Assembly: GCA_963842835.1 (NCBI GenBank)
Contig: CAWJIB010000005.1
Location: forward strand, 241,314 to 305,313
Source of the DNA: Roseiarcus sp963842835
GTDB lineage: Bacteria > Pseudomonadota > Alphaproteobacteria > Rhizobiales > Beijerinckiaceae
Length of the DNA: 64,000 nt
Direction of reading: 5' to 3'
Below the pieces are notes generated by a model that saw only the letters and a list, made by a program, of their open reading frames with translations, was not told the origin of the DNA and searched no databases. This document shows, in pieces, positions 7,390 to 15,693 of the stretch. Every line of letters starts with the position of its first letter. The first letter of the stretch is position 1. The translations under genes were made by a program, and so were the position numbers.

Positions 7390-7541
7390 GCCAATATTCC
7401 CTCGGCGCCGCGATTCGGCGCGCGAATGTCTTATACAGGAGCGCGAGCGGGAAAAGGGGACGCCGATTAACAGCGACCGCCTTGACGCCGGTCAAGGACG
7501 CGCCGACTGTTCGGCGAAAGGCTGCGCCAAACAAGGAGGGG

Positions 7542-9992
7542 ATGTACGTGGACGACGCGCTCACTGTCGCCGGCTCAGGCGCTCAGGCCTTGCCGGCGGG
7601 TCAATTGTATCGCGCCTGCGATCTCGCGCGCTTGGCGTTCGCCTCGACGGCGGAGCTGGAGCCGATCGACGGGCTGGTCGGGCAAGCGCGCGCGCTCGAG
7701 GCGGTGGGGGTCGGCGCGAAAATCGACAAGAAAGGGTTCAACCTCTTCGTCATCGGCCCGTACAGCGTCGGCATGCAGGAGGCGGTCAAGACCGTGCTGG
7801 TGGAGGACGCGCGATCGCGGCCCAGCCCGCGCGACTGGGTCTATGTCAACAATTTCGCCAAGCCGGACCGGCCGATCGCGATCGAACTCCCCTCGGGCCG
7901 GGCGCCCGGCTTCAAGGAGGCGATGCGCAAACTCGTCGAAGACCTCAAGATCGCGGCGCCCGCCGCCTTCCAAAGCGAAGACTACCAGACGCGGCGCAGC
8001 GCGATCGACGAAGCGTTTCAGAAGAAGCAGTTCGAGGCCTTTTCCGGGTTGCGCGAAAAGGCGGGGGAAAAGGCGATCCTGCTGCTGCGCACGCCCGTCG
8101 GATTCGCGCTCGCGCCCTCGGAGAACGGTCAGGTCGTCCCGCCGGACGAATTCAACGCCTGGCCGGAGGCCAAACGCCTGCAAGTGCAGACCGACATCGA
8201 GGCGCTCGAAACGGATCTCGAACACATCGTCCGTCAGATCCCGCAATGGGACAAGCAGCGGCGCGACGACGTGCGCGCGCTCAATCGGGAAACCGCCAAA
8301 TTCGCGGTCGATCATTTGATCGAGGAAGTCGCGGCCGCCTTCGCCGATCTTCCACGCGTCGCTCAGCACATCGATACGGTTCGCGCCGACCTGATCGAGA
8401 ACGTGCCGATGTTCGTCGCCCGGAGCGACGGCGAAGGCGAGACGGGCGAGCCGCTGCAATGGACCGCGTTCGACCGTTACGAAGTCAACGTCCTGATCGC
8501 GCAAAACGGCGCCGCCGGCGCGCCGGTCGTCGAGGAGCTGCATCCCACGCTCGGCAACCTGATCGGCCGCATCGACTACGTCTCGTCGCACGGCGTGCTG
8601 ATGACCAATTTCCGGCTGATCAAGCCGGGCGCCATCCATCGCGCGAGCGGCGGCTACCTGCTCATCGACGCGCGCAGCCTGCTGATCGAACCGTTCAGCT
8701 GGACCGCGCTCAAACGCGCGCTGCGGCGCGGCGAGGTCGTCATCGAGGACGTCGGCCGCTTCCTCGGCCTGACCAGCACGGTTTCGCTCGAACCCGATCC
8801 CATTCCGCTGCAGGTAAAAGTCGTGCTGCTCGGCGACCGCCTGCTGTATTTCCTGCTCTCCGCTTTCGACCCGGACCTCGGCGAGCACTTCAAGATTCTC
8901 GCCGATTTCGAGGACGACCTCGCGCGGAACCCAGAGAACGAGGCGATCTTCGCGCGACTGGTCGGCTCGCTCGCGCACCGCGACGGCCTCAGGGCGCTCG
9001 ATCGGGAGGCGACCGCGCGCGTCGTCGAGCACGCCGCGCGATTGGCCGCCCACTCCGGCAAGTTGTCGCTGCGCGTCAACGATTTGCGCGAGGCGTTGAT
9101 CGAAGCTGACCTCTGCGCGCGCGAGGCAAAGCGCGACCTCGTCGCGCGCGCCGACGTCGAGCGCGCTTTGCATGCGCGCGAGCGTCGCGCCTCGCGGCTG
9201 CGCGACCGCATGCAAGAGGCGATCCTCGAGCGCGTCGCGCTGATCGCCACCGAGGGCGTGCGCGTCGGGCAAGTCAACGGACTGAGCGTCATCGAGATCG
9301 GCGGCTTCGCCTTCGGGCGCCCCACCCGCATCACCTGCCAAACGAGGCCCGGCGGCGGCAAGGTCGTCGACATCGAACGCGAAGTCGAACTCGGCGGCCC
9401 GATCCACTCCAAAGGCGTGCTGATCCTCAGCGGTTTCCTCGCCGGGCGCTACGCGCTCGACACGCCGATGTCGCTGTTCGCGAGCCTGGTTTTCGAGCAG
9501 TCCTATGGCGGCGTGGAGGGCGACAGCGCGTCCTCCGCCGAACTCTACGCGCTGCTTTCGGCGCTCGCCGACGCGCCGTTGCGTCAGGACCTCGCCGTCA
9601 CCGGCTCCGTCAACCAGCACGGCGACGTCCAGGCGATCGGCGGCGCCAACGAGAAGATCGAAGGCTTCTTCGACATCTGCAACGCGCGCGGCCTCACGGG
9701 AACGCAGGGCGTTCTGATTCCGGCGGCCAACGTGCAGCACCTGATGTTGCGCGAGGACGTCGTCAAGGCCTGCGCGGACGGCCGCTTCGCCGTCTACCCC
9801 ATCGCCACCATCGACGAAGGCGTCGCGCTGCTGACGGGCTTGGAGGCGGGCAAACGTCAGGCAGACGGCGCCTTTCCGCCGGGCAGCCTCAACCGCCGCG
9901 CGGAGGACCGCTTGCGCGCCTTCGCCGACATTCGCAAGAACTTCGGCAAGGAGGCGGCGATCCCGGCGCAGAACGGGAACAATCAGCCATGA
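7542..9992 (+). CDS. Lon-like ATP-dependent protease (LonB/YcbZ-type, peptidase S16)
   Basis: The 816-residue protein has the organisation of the Lon-related proteins with an N-terminal AAA-like region carrying a long helical insertion (about residues 150-260), then a sensor/lid region and a C-terminal S16 protease domain. The active-site box is Glu-Gly-Asp-Ser662, and the dyad Lys705 lies in Asn-Glu-Lys-Ile-Glu-Gly-Phe-Phe. The 43-residue spacing equals that of E. coli Lon Ser679/Lys722. I do not see a textbook Walker A box; the N-terminal loop near residue 70 is degenerate, so ATP use is uncertain. Start: AAGGAGG lies two bases before the ATG at 7542, and the in-frame GTG at 7548 is better spaced. 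Its stop overlaps the next gene by four bases. Confidence 0.88.
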   Translation: MYVDDALTVAGSGAQALPAGQLYRACDLARLAFASTAELEPIDGLVGQARALEAVGVGAKIDKKGFNLFVIGPYSVGMQEAVKTVLVEDARSRPSPRDWVYVNNFAKPDRPIAIELPSGRAPGFKEAMRKLVEDLKIAAPAAFQSEDYQTRRSAIDEAFQKKQFEAFSGLREKAGEKAILLLRTPVGFALAPSENGQVVPPDEFNAWPEAKRLQVQTDIEALETDLEHIVRQIPQWDKQRRDDVRALNRETAKFAVDHLIEEVAAAFADLPRVAQHIDTVRADLIENVPMFVARSDGEGETGEPLQWTAFDRYEVNVLIAQNGAAGAPVVEELHPTLGNLIGRIDYVSSHGVLMTNFRLIKPGAIHRASGGYLLIDARSLLIEPFSWTALKRALRRGEVVIEDVGRFLGLTSTVSLEPDPIPLQVKVVLLGDRLLYFLLSAFDPDLGEHFKILADFEDDLARNPENEAIFARLVGSLAHRDGLRALDREATARVVEHAARLAAHSGKLSLRVNDLREALIEADLCAREAKRDLVARADVERALHARERRASRLRDRMQEAILERVALIATEGVRVGQVNGLSVIEIGGFAFGRPTRITCQTRPGGGKVVDIEREVELGGPIHSKGVLILSGFLAGRYALDTPMSLFASLVFEQSYGGVEGDSASSAELYALLSALADAPLRQDLAVTGSVNQHGDVQAIGGANEKIEGFFDICNARGLTGTQGVLIPAANVQHLMLREDVVKACADGRFAVYPIATIDEGVALLTGLEAGKRQADGAFPPGSLNRRAEDRLRAFADIRKNFGKEAAIPAQNGNNQP

Positions 9993-10792
9993 CGAGGGCG
10001 CCGCTCGGCTTCAAGCGCATGGTGCTCGGCCTTCACCAGGGCGCGCCGCGGCGCGCGACGGCGCTCGCGGTCGAATTCGCCCAGCTTTTCGATATCGAAC
10101 TGTTGGGGTTGTTCATCGAGGACGCCGGCTTGCGCCATCTGGCGGGCATGCCCTTCGCGCGCGAGATCAGTTCGCTCGGCGGCGGCTGGCGGCGCATCGA
10201 GCCGGCGCGCGCGACGCGCGAACTCGACCTGGCCGCCGGCAGCGCCGAGCGTCAGTTCGTCGAAGCCGCCCGCGCCCTGGAGCGGCGACAGTTCGAGATC
10301 GTGCGCGCTTGCGCCGCCGAAGCGCTCGCCGCGGCCCTGCGCGCGGGCGACATCGTGGCGATCGGCGCGCCGGTGGCCGCGGCCGAGCGCGCGGCCGAGC
10401 CTTTCGCCTCATTGCTCGAAGCGGCGTTCGGCTCGAGCGCCGCGGTGATGCTGGCGCCGGCGCGCCTGGCGCGAAGCGCCGGTCCGATCGTGGCGATCGC
10501 CGCCGGGCCGGACGATCCCAGCATCGCAGCGGCGGCGGCGATCGCTGAGGCGGCCGGCGAGCAACTCGTCGTCGTCGACCTCGCAAGGGGCGCCGCGGAA
10601 GAGTGGCTGGCGGCGCGACGCGAGGCCGCGCTGCGGCTCGCCTTCGCCGACGACGCCTTGCCTCGGGCGCTGCAAAGTTTGAAGGAGCGCCTCGCGGTGG
10701 TGAGCCGCGGCGTCGTCGGCAACAGAATCGCGCTGGCGATCGCCGCCAGCCGCGGCGTGCCGGCGCTGAGCGTCGAGGCGCGGGAGCGTTAA
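9989..10792 (+). CDS. Universal-stress-protein-like partner of the Lon-like protease
   Basis: The 267-residue protein overlaps the Lon-like gene by four bases (ATGA), so the two are translationally coupled. The N-terminus has the USP-like arrangement of a beta strand with a short Gly-Leu-His motif, an Ala/Thr-rich helix, then Leu-Leu-Gly-Leu-Phe-Ile-Glu-Asp. The rest is strongly Ala-, Arg- and Glu-rich, with two alpha/beta repeats that could be tandem USP-type folds. No ATP-binding Gly-x2-Gly-x9-Gly-Ser loop is obvious, so it may not bind nucleotide. Its role is unknown; coupling suggests an adaptor, regulator or substrate of the protease. Family assignment is moderate. Confidence 0.55.
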   Translation: MTRAPLGFKRMVLGLHQGAPRRATALAVEFAQLFDIELLGLFIEDAGLRHLAGMPFAREISSLGGGWRRIEPARATRELDLAAGSAERQFVEAARALERRQFEIVRACAAEALAAALRAGDIVAIGAPVAAAERAAEPFASLLEAAFGSSAAVMLAPARLARSAGPIVAIAAGPDDPSIAAAAAIAEAAGEQLVVVDLARGAAEEWLAARREAALRLAFADDALPRALQSLKERLAVVSRGVVGNRIALAIAASRGVPALSVEARER

Positions 10793-11043
10793 AGCTTTCG
10801 GCGGAGCGCCGGCTGAAACTGTTCAGAGCGCAGGCGCGGATCTGGTCCCATAGCGTTGACGCATTTGGGTTCGAACGCCCAGCGCCGGTTGCTGCACGAA
10901 TCGGCGCGCCCAAGTCACACACGAGTCCCCGGCGCGGTGAGCCGCGCGCTCCAGCGGGGCGCACTGGCCGCCCTGCCCTCACAGCGCTTCCGAGCCAGGG
11001 CGGATCTGGCGTCGCACACACGTTCACGAATTACCGCATTTCA
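10793..11043. other. Intergenic region without a recognised gene
   Basis: GC-rich spacer after the USP-like gene. Open frames here are short, lack ribosome binding sites and have no recognisable products. Composition shifts sharply to AT-rich at about 11,030 where the promoter region of the next cassette begins. Confidence 0.5.
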
Positions 11044-11083
11044 TTGATAACATTTATATATCTCCTATGTTCGTGTTCTGTTC
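11044..11083 (+). promoter_or_regulatory. Possible promoter with overlapping LexA (SOS) box
   Basis: A -35-like TTGATA at 11044-11049 is followed after 16 bases by a -10-like TATGTT at 11066-11071. A GTTC-N7-GTTC direct repeat (GTTC at 11069-11072 and 11080-11083) overlaps the -10 and the likely start site. GTTC-N7-GTTC is the known operator form of LexA in alphaproteobacteria. The eight fixed bases would occur about twice in 64 kb by chance, so location is the main support. It lies about 100 bases before the ATG at 11185. Confidence 0.4.
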
Positions 11084-11184
11084 TTGTCAAGCTCGCAAAG
11101 GCTCCATAGAATTATCAGCAATCGAAGGGACGGCTCGACCGACGGTCGCTATCGAAACCGTTCCGAAAGGAAGCGGGCGGATCG

Positions 11185-11976
11185 ATGAAATCCGCACAAG
11201 TCTCAAAGGACAGAAATCACGACCGGCGCGACGACGATCGGCTCACATCGCTGCGCAACGCGATTGGCGACCTGGAAGAAGCGTGGCGAACATCGGAGCG
11301 ACGCTCTCATTTCGAGCGGTGGATAACCTGGACGGCGGAAGGTCCGCGTTTGGGAGCGGCGACGCTGCTCGCGCGCAAAGTCGCGGGAGAGGAAGCGCGC
11401 CTGCTTGCGCTTCTGTCGGTCGCCTTCGACCGACCTTGGCCGCCCACAATCCTGCGCAAGCTAGAATTCGCCGAAACGGAGTTCCGCCGTGGCGATCTGG
11501 CGAAATCGGCGATGCACGTCGCACTTGCAAACCTCCCGCCGTTCGAAAACCGGCAGAGCGCCTATCGCCTCCACATTGCCGCCGGATTTCTGGACAAGGG
11601 TTTCCTGACGCCGCTCGATCTCATGAAGCTTTGCGAAATCGACCCGACCGGCGTCGCGGCGCTGAAGAAATACAGCCCCGACCAGCCGCGTGTGCCCGCA
11701 GGCAATACGGACGGTGGGCAATGGACCCGCGAGGGCGGCGGAGCCACACTCGAAGCGCCAGTCGGCCGCGCGCCGCGCCGCGAACCGTCGAAGCCCCTCC
11801 AGACCGCGGTCCTTATGCCAGAAGGTTGCGATCGGGAGTGGAAAAGCGCGATCAAATACTGTCTCGAGCTTTTCGACATGCCGAATCCTCCGAGAAGTCT
11901 CACAGGCGGCTACACTACGGTCGACGGCTGCGCGAAGGGCTTTGTCAGCGCACGTTGCGGCGGCAATCGCGTTTGA
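11185..11976 (+). CDS. Polymorphic-toxin-like protein with Cys-containing C-terminal domain
   Basis: The 263-residue protein has an N-terminal, charged, mainly helical part (about 1-160). A linker at residues 167-180 follows (Gln-Pro-Arg-Val-Pro-Ala-Gly-Asn-Thr-Asp-Gly-Gly-Gln-Trp), a motif that in Rhizobiales proteins typically precedes variable C-terminal effector domains. The C-terminal 50 residues contain Cys215, Cys226, Cys249 and Cys258, with Asn-Pro-Pro-Arg-x-Leu-Thr-Gly-Gly-Tyr and Cys-Ala-Lys-Gly-Phe-Val-Ser between them; they may form two disulfides. No signal peptide is visible. AGGAAGCGGG precedes the ATG. The next gene starts 11 bases after the stop, the layout of a toxin and immunity pair. 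The activity of the C-terminal domain is unknown; the toxin call is inference. Confidence 0.55.
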   Translation: MKSAQVSKDRNHDRRDDDRLTSLRNAIGDLEEAWRTSERRSHFERWITWTAEGPRLGAATLLARKVAGEEARLLALLSVAFDRPWPPTILRKLEFAETEFRRGDLAKSAMHVALANLPPFENRQSAYRLHIAAGFLDKGFLTPLDLMKLCEIDPTGVAALKKYSPDQPRVPAGNTDGGQWTREGGGATLEAPVGRAPRREPSKPLQTAVLMPEGCDREWKSAIKYCLELFDMPNPPRSLTGGYTTVDGCAKGFVSARCGGNRV

Positions 11977-11987
11977 AGAAGGGGGCC

Positions 11988-12542
11988 ATGATGGCGTTGC
12001 GCGACGATATTCTGCCACTGTTCCGGCAAGAGGATTGGCGGGGCTGCGAAGCTCTGCTGGCGGCGCGTTCGCCGGGCGACGATGCGGAGCAGCGCGCTTC
12101 CATCGCCTACTGGCGTACGGCCGTGCTGGAGGGAGAGGGGCACTACGAAGAAGCGTTGCGCTTTCTCGCTTCGCATCGCGACGACTTCTTCAGCCAGTGT
12201 CTGGTCCATTACTTACAGGCAAATATTCTTTGCCAGATGGGCAACAGCGGCGAGGCGATCGAGACGCTGCGCAAAGCGCCGTTTGGAGCGGAAACGGATC
12301 GCTTTCCGGCGCTCTCTCTCGAAGCGATCTTTCTCTATTGCTTCTTGCTGGCCAAGAGCGGACGCGACGCGCCGCCCAAATTGATCGATGCGATTCCCGA
12401 CGACTATAGGTCCTATATGTTTGACGGAACCTTCGCGAATAAGTCTGACATTCTCGCGGCGATCGACAAGCGGCGCGTGGTCGGCGCCCCCCGCCCCTTC
12501 AATCCAGCGTCTCGCGATAGACCCACACCGCGAAGACGGTGA
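11988..12542 (+). CDS. Helical-repeat (TPR-like) protein, candidate immunity protein
   Basis: The gene starts 11 bases after the toxin-like gene with AAGAAGGGGG before two adjacent ATGs (11988 and 11991). The 184-residue product is acidic in its first 150 residues and made of helix pairs with TPR-like spacing, including Tyr-Glu-Glu-Ala-Leu-Arg-Phe-Leu and Gly-Glu-Ala-Ile-Glu-Thr-Leu-Arg. This is common among soluble immunity proteins and scaffolds alike. The last 15 codons overlap the 3' end of the convergent ABC permease gene and are Arg/Pro-rich, so the native stop may have been lost and the tail acquired by read-through. Direct pairing with the upstream product is inferred from spacing only. 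Confidence 0.55.
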   Translation: MMALRDDILPLFRQEDWRGCEALLAARSPGDDAEQRASIAYWRTAVLEGEGHYEEALRFLASHRDDFFSQCLVHYLQANILCQMGNSGEAIETLRKAPFGAETDRFPALSLEAIFLYCFLLAKSGRDAPPKLIDAIPDDYRSYMFDGTFANKSDILAAIDKRRVVGAPRPFNPASRDRPTPRRR

Positions 12543-13623
12543 TGGCGATGGCGAACAGCGCCATCGGCCACAGTTCCGGCGCGATCTCGTTCCAGCCGTT
12601 GCCCTTCAGCAGCATGCCGCGCACGATGCGCACGGCGTGGGTCGTCGGGAAGATCTCGCCGATCGCCTGCGCCCAGCCGGGCATGCCGCGGAACGGGAAC
12701 ATGAAGCCCGACAGCAGGAACGACGGCATCAGCGTGAACTGCGCGAGCTGCACCGCCTGCATCTGGTTGGCCGCGACCGTCGAGAAGGTGACGCCGAGCG
12801 CGAGATTGCTGGCGATGAACAGCCCCAGCGCGCCGAGCAGCAGCGGCAGCGAGCCGCGGATCGGCAACTGGAAGAAAATCGCCGACGCGGCGAGGATCAG
12901 CCCGACCTGGACATAGCCGATGAACACGTAAGGCACGATCTTGGCGATCATCACCTCGATGGGCCTTACCGGCATCGCCAGCAGATTTTCCATCGTCCCG
13001 CGCTCGCGCTCGCGAGTGATCGCCAGCGTGGTGACGAACAGCGTCGAGAACAACAGCACGATGCAGATGAGGGCGGGCACGATATTGAGCACGGTGAGCT
13101 GTTCGGGATTGTAGCGCGCGTGCACGACGAACTGGAAGGGCGGCGTCTGCGGCCGTATCTGGCGGATCGGCGGCAGGTCGCGATTGATCGCCGCCACGGC
13201 CTGTTGGAGCGCCAAGACCGCGTTGCCGATCGCGGTCGGGTCGGTCGCGTCGGCGTCGATCAGCACGCTCGGCGTCTCGCCGCGGTCGACCGCGCGATCG
13301 AACTGGGGCGGCATTTCGACCACGAACATCAGATCGCCGCGCGCGAGGCCGGCGTCCGCTTCGCTCTCCGATTTCAGGAGGCGCAAATCATAGTAGCCGG
13401 AATTGGCCAGCGCCGCGGCGATGGTGCGGGTGTATTTGGAAGCGTCGATCGACAGCAGGCCGGCCGGCAAGTGCTTGGGATCGGAATTGATGGCGTAGCC
13501 GAACAGGAACAGCTGCATGATGGGGATGGCGATGATGATGCGCAGCGTCGCCGCGTCGCGCATCACCTGAATCCATTCCTTGCGCAACAGCGCGCCGAGG
13601 CGCGCGAAAGAGAAGCGGGTCAT
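12499..13623 (-). CDS. ABC-2 type export permease
   Basis: The 374-residue protein has one N-terminal transmembrane segment (about 25-45), a large external domain of around 140 residues and then five hydrophobic segments, the layout of YhhJ/YbhR-type permeases. A conserved Arg-Glu-Arg-Glu-Arg-Gly-Thr-Met-Glu-Asn-Leu stretch follows the second segment. It overlaps the ATPase gene by four bases (ATGA) and is the last gene of an HlyD, ATPase, permease operon. The open frame extends 23 codons upstream of the chosen ATG, inside the ATPase. Its 3' end overlaps the convergent helical-repeat gene by 44 bases. Confidence 0.9.
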   Translation of the reverse strand: MTRFSFARLGALLRKEWIQVMRDAATLRIIIAIPIMQLFLFGYAINSDPKHLPAGLLSIDASKYTRTIAAALANSGYYDLRLLKSESEADAGLARGDLMFVVEMPPQFDRAVDRGETPSVLIDADATDPTAIGNAVLALQQAVAAINRDLPPIRQIRPQTPPFQFVVHARYNPEQLTVLNIVPALICIVLLFSTLFVTTLAITRERERGTMENLLAMPVRPIEVMIAKIVPYVFIGYVQVGLILAASAIFFQLPIRGSLPLLLGALGLFIASNLALGVTFSTVAANQMQAVQLAQFTLMPSFLLSGFMFPFRGMPGWAQAIGEIFPTTHAVRIVRGMLLKGNGWNEIAPELWPMALFAIAITVFAVWVYRETLD

Positions 13624-14537
13624 CGTCCCGCCTCCTCGAGGCTCAGCATGTGGATGAACACGTCGTCGAGCCGCGGCTCGACTTCGCGCCATTCGAGCGC
13701 GCCGCCGCTGGCCGATTGGATCGCGGCGGTCAACGCCGCGCGGTCCATGCCCGCCACGCGCAGCGCGCGCCCGAACACCGCCGCCGCTTCGACGCCCGGC
13801 GTACGGCGCAGCGCGCGCGCCGCCGCGTCGATGCCCTCGCCCGTCGCCTCGAAGGTGACGAGCCCCGATCTGTCGACGACCGCGACCGCGCCGCCCTGCA
13901 CCACGATGCGCCCCTGCGCGAGATAGACGATGCGCCCGCAGCGCTCCGCTTCGTCCATGTAATGGGTCGAGACGAGCGTCGTCAGCCCGTCGGCCGCCAT
14001 GTCGTGAATGAGGTCCCAGAATTCACGCCGCGCCTTGACGTCGACGCCGGCGGTCGGCTCGTCGAGGAGCAGCAGCCTGGGCTCGTGCAGCACGCAGGCG
14101 GCGAGCGAGAGGCGCTGCTTCCAGCCGCCGGAGAGCTGGCCTGCGAGCTGGTTGCGCCGGTCGCCGAACCCCATGCGTTCGATGATCGCCGCGACCGCCG
14201 CGCGGCGGTTGCGCATCTCGAAGACGCGCGCGACGAAATCGAGGTTCTCGAATACGGTCAGGTCGTCGTAAAGGCTGAACCTTTGCGTCATGTAGCCGAC
14301 TTCGCGGCGAATCTCGTGCGGCTGACGAATGATGTCGTAGCCGATGCATTGGCCAGAGCCGCCGTCGGGGACGAGCAGCCCGCACAGCATGCGGATCGTC
14401 GTCGTCTTGCCACTGCCGTTGGCCCCGAGAAATCCGCAAATCTCGCCCTTGGCGACTTGCAGGCTAAGCCCGTCGACCACCTTGAGGTCGCCGAAGCTCT
14501 TGCGCAGGTCGCGCACGTCGATGGCGTAGTCGCTCAT
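13620..14537 (-). CDS. ABC exporter ATP-binding protein
   Basis: The 305-residue ATPase has Walker A (Gly-Ala-Asn-Gly-Ser-Gly-Lys-Thr-Thr) near residue 40, a Q-loop in Thr-Gln-Arg-Phe-Ser-Leu-Tyr, the signature Leu-Ser-Gly-Gly-Trp-Lys-Gln-Arg, Walker B Leu-Leu-Leu-Leu-Asp-Glu-Pro, and the switch His in Ser-Thr-His-Tyr-Met-Asp-Glu-Ala. These features fit the CcmA/YbhF class that works with ABC-2 permeases. Unlike E. coli YbhF it is a single ATPase unit, and there is only one permease gene, so the transporter would be a homodimer in both parts. It overlaps both neighbours by four bases. Substrate unknown; relatives export drugs or cations. Confidence 0.93.
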   Translation of the reverse strand: MSDYAIDVRDLRKSFGDLKVVDGLSLQVAKGEICGFLGANGSGKTTTIRMLCGLLVPDGGSGQCIGYDIIRQPHEIRREVGYMTQRFSLYDDLTVFENLDFVARVFEMRNRRAAVAAIIERMGFGDRRNQLAGQLSGGWKQRLSLAACVLHEPRLLLLDEPTAGVDVKARREFWDLIHDMAADGLTTLVSTHYMDEAERCGRIVYLAQGRIVVQGGAVAVVDRSGLVTFEATGEGIDAAARALRRTPGVEAAAVFGRALRVAGMDRAALTAAIQSASGGALEWREVEPRLDDVFIHMLSLEEAGR

Positions 14538-15520
14538 GGCGGGGGCGCCCGCGGCCGCACGGTGACCGGCTGGCCCGGGTTGAACAAGGTCGCCTCGGCC
14601 GGCTTCGGCCGCGCTTCGGCGAGAAAGACGAATTTGCTGCGCGTGGTCTCGGAGTAGATGAAGGGCGGCGTATATTCGGCCTGCGGCGCGATATAGGAGA
14701 CCGTTCCCGTCATGTCGCCCGGGCAATTGTCGCATAAGAGCGCCACCTCGTCGCCAATGTGCACATGCGCGAGCGACGGTTCGGGGACGAAGAAGCGAAC
14801 GAAGATGTTTTCGGGCGGCAGCAGCGAGACGACCGGCGCGCCCGCGTCGAGCGTCTCTCCCGCCCGCGCCAGCACGTCGGCGACGACGCCGGTGACGGGC
14901 GAGACCACGGAGCGCTGAGCCAGCCGCCAGCGCGCCATGGCGAGCGCGGCCTCGGCGGCGTTGACCGCCGAAGTCTGGGCGATGATCTCGCCGGGCCGGC
15001 CGAACGGCGCCTTGGCCTGTTCCAGCGCCGCCTCGTCCGCCGCGATCTTGGCGGTCGCCGAGCGCAGGTCCGCTTGCTCTTCGTCCACGAGTTGCGCCGT
15101 CGCGGCGCCGGTCTTGAGCAAGGCCTCATTGCGTTTCAGATCGGCCAGCACCTTGTCGCGCGCGGCCACGGCGTCGCGCAGATTCGCCTCGGCTTGCGCG
15201 ATTTCGGTCGGTTTGGCGGGGTTCTGCAGATTGGCGAGCACGTCCTTCGCCTGCTGAAGCAGCCGGGTCGCCTGATCGACCGCATAGCGATCGTCGGCGT
15301 CGTCCTGTTCGAACAGCGGCGCGCCCTTGACGACGCGATCGCCGCGTTCGACGCGAACGGCGGTGACGAGACCCTGCTGGGTCGGCCCGACCTTGACGAA
15401 ATCGGCGTCGGCGTAACCCTGCCATTCCTCGGGGGCGGGCGGCCCATGGCGAAGAAAGAACCACAACAGCGCGCCGAGGGCCGCGGCGACACCGAGGAGG
15501 ACGACGACTCGACGATTCAT
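14534..15520 (-). CDS. HlyD/YbhG-type periplasmic adaptor
   Basis: A 328-residue membrane-fusion protein: a single N-terminal membrane anchor (residues 5-23), a biotinyl-lipoyl-like half motif, a long coiled coil rich in Ala, Glu, Lys and Asp (about residues 80-190), the second lipoyl half (Val-Ser-Pro-Val-Thr-Gly-Val-Val), then a beta-barrel region. It links the ABC exporter encoded downstream to an outer-membrane channel; no TolC-like gene is in the window. First gene of the three-gene operon, with a four-base overlap to the ATPase. Confidence 0.92.
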   Translation of the reverse strand: MNRRVVVLLGVAAALGALLWFFLRHGPPAPEEWQGYADADFVKVGPTQQGLVTAVRVERGDRVVKGAPLFEQDDADDRYAVDQATRLLQQAKDVLANLQNPAKPTEIAQAEANLRDAVAARDKVLADLKRNEALLKTGAATAQLVDEEQADLRSATAKIAADEAALEQAKAPFGRPGEIIAQTSAVNAAEAALAMARWRLAQRSVVSPVTGVVADVLARAGETLDAGAPVVSLLPPENIFVRFFVPEPSLAHVHIGDEVALLCDNCPGDMTGTVSYIAPQAEYTPPFIYSETTRSKFVFLAEARPKPAEATLFNPGQPVTVRPRAPPP

Positions 15521-15693
15521 CTCGCGCGCGCTCTCATCGGCTCGGGTTCCAGCCCATTGCTAAGCCGGCGCGCCTTCGATCGCAACCGGCGCACGCGAAC
15601 ACAGTCCGGAACAGCCGAGGCTGATTTTTGGGAGGGGATCCGGCTGCCCGAGAGGCGAGAGCGCGGCGACGAACTTGGCAGCGCGATCCCGCG

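Noticed and set aside
7575..9740. 721-codon minus-strand open frame
   Set aside because: Antisense of the Lon-like protease gene; no motifs and no ribosome site.
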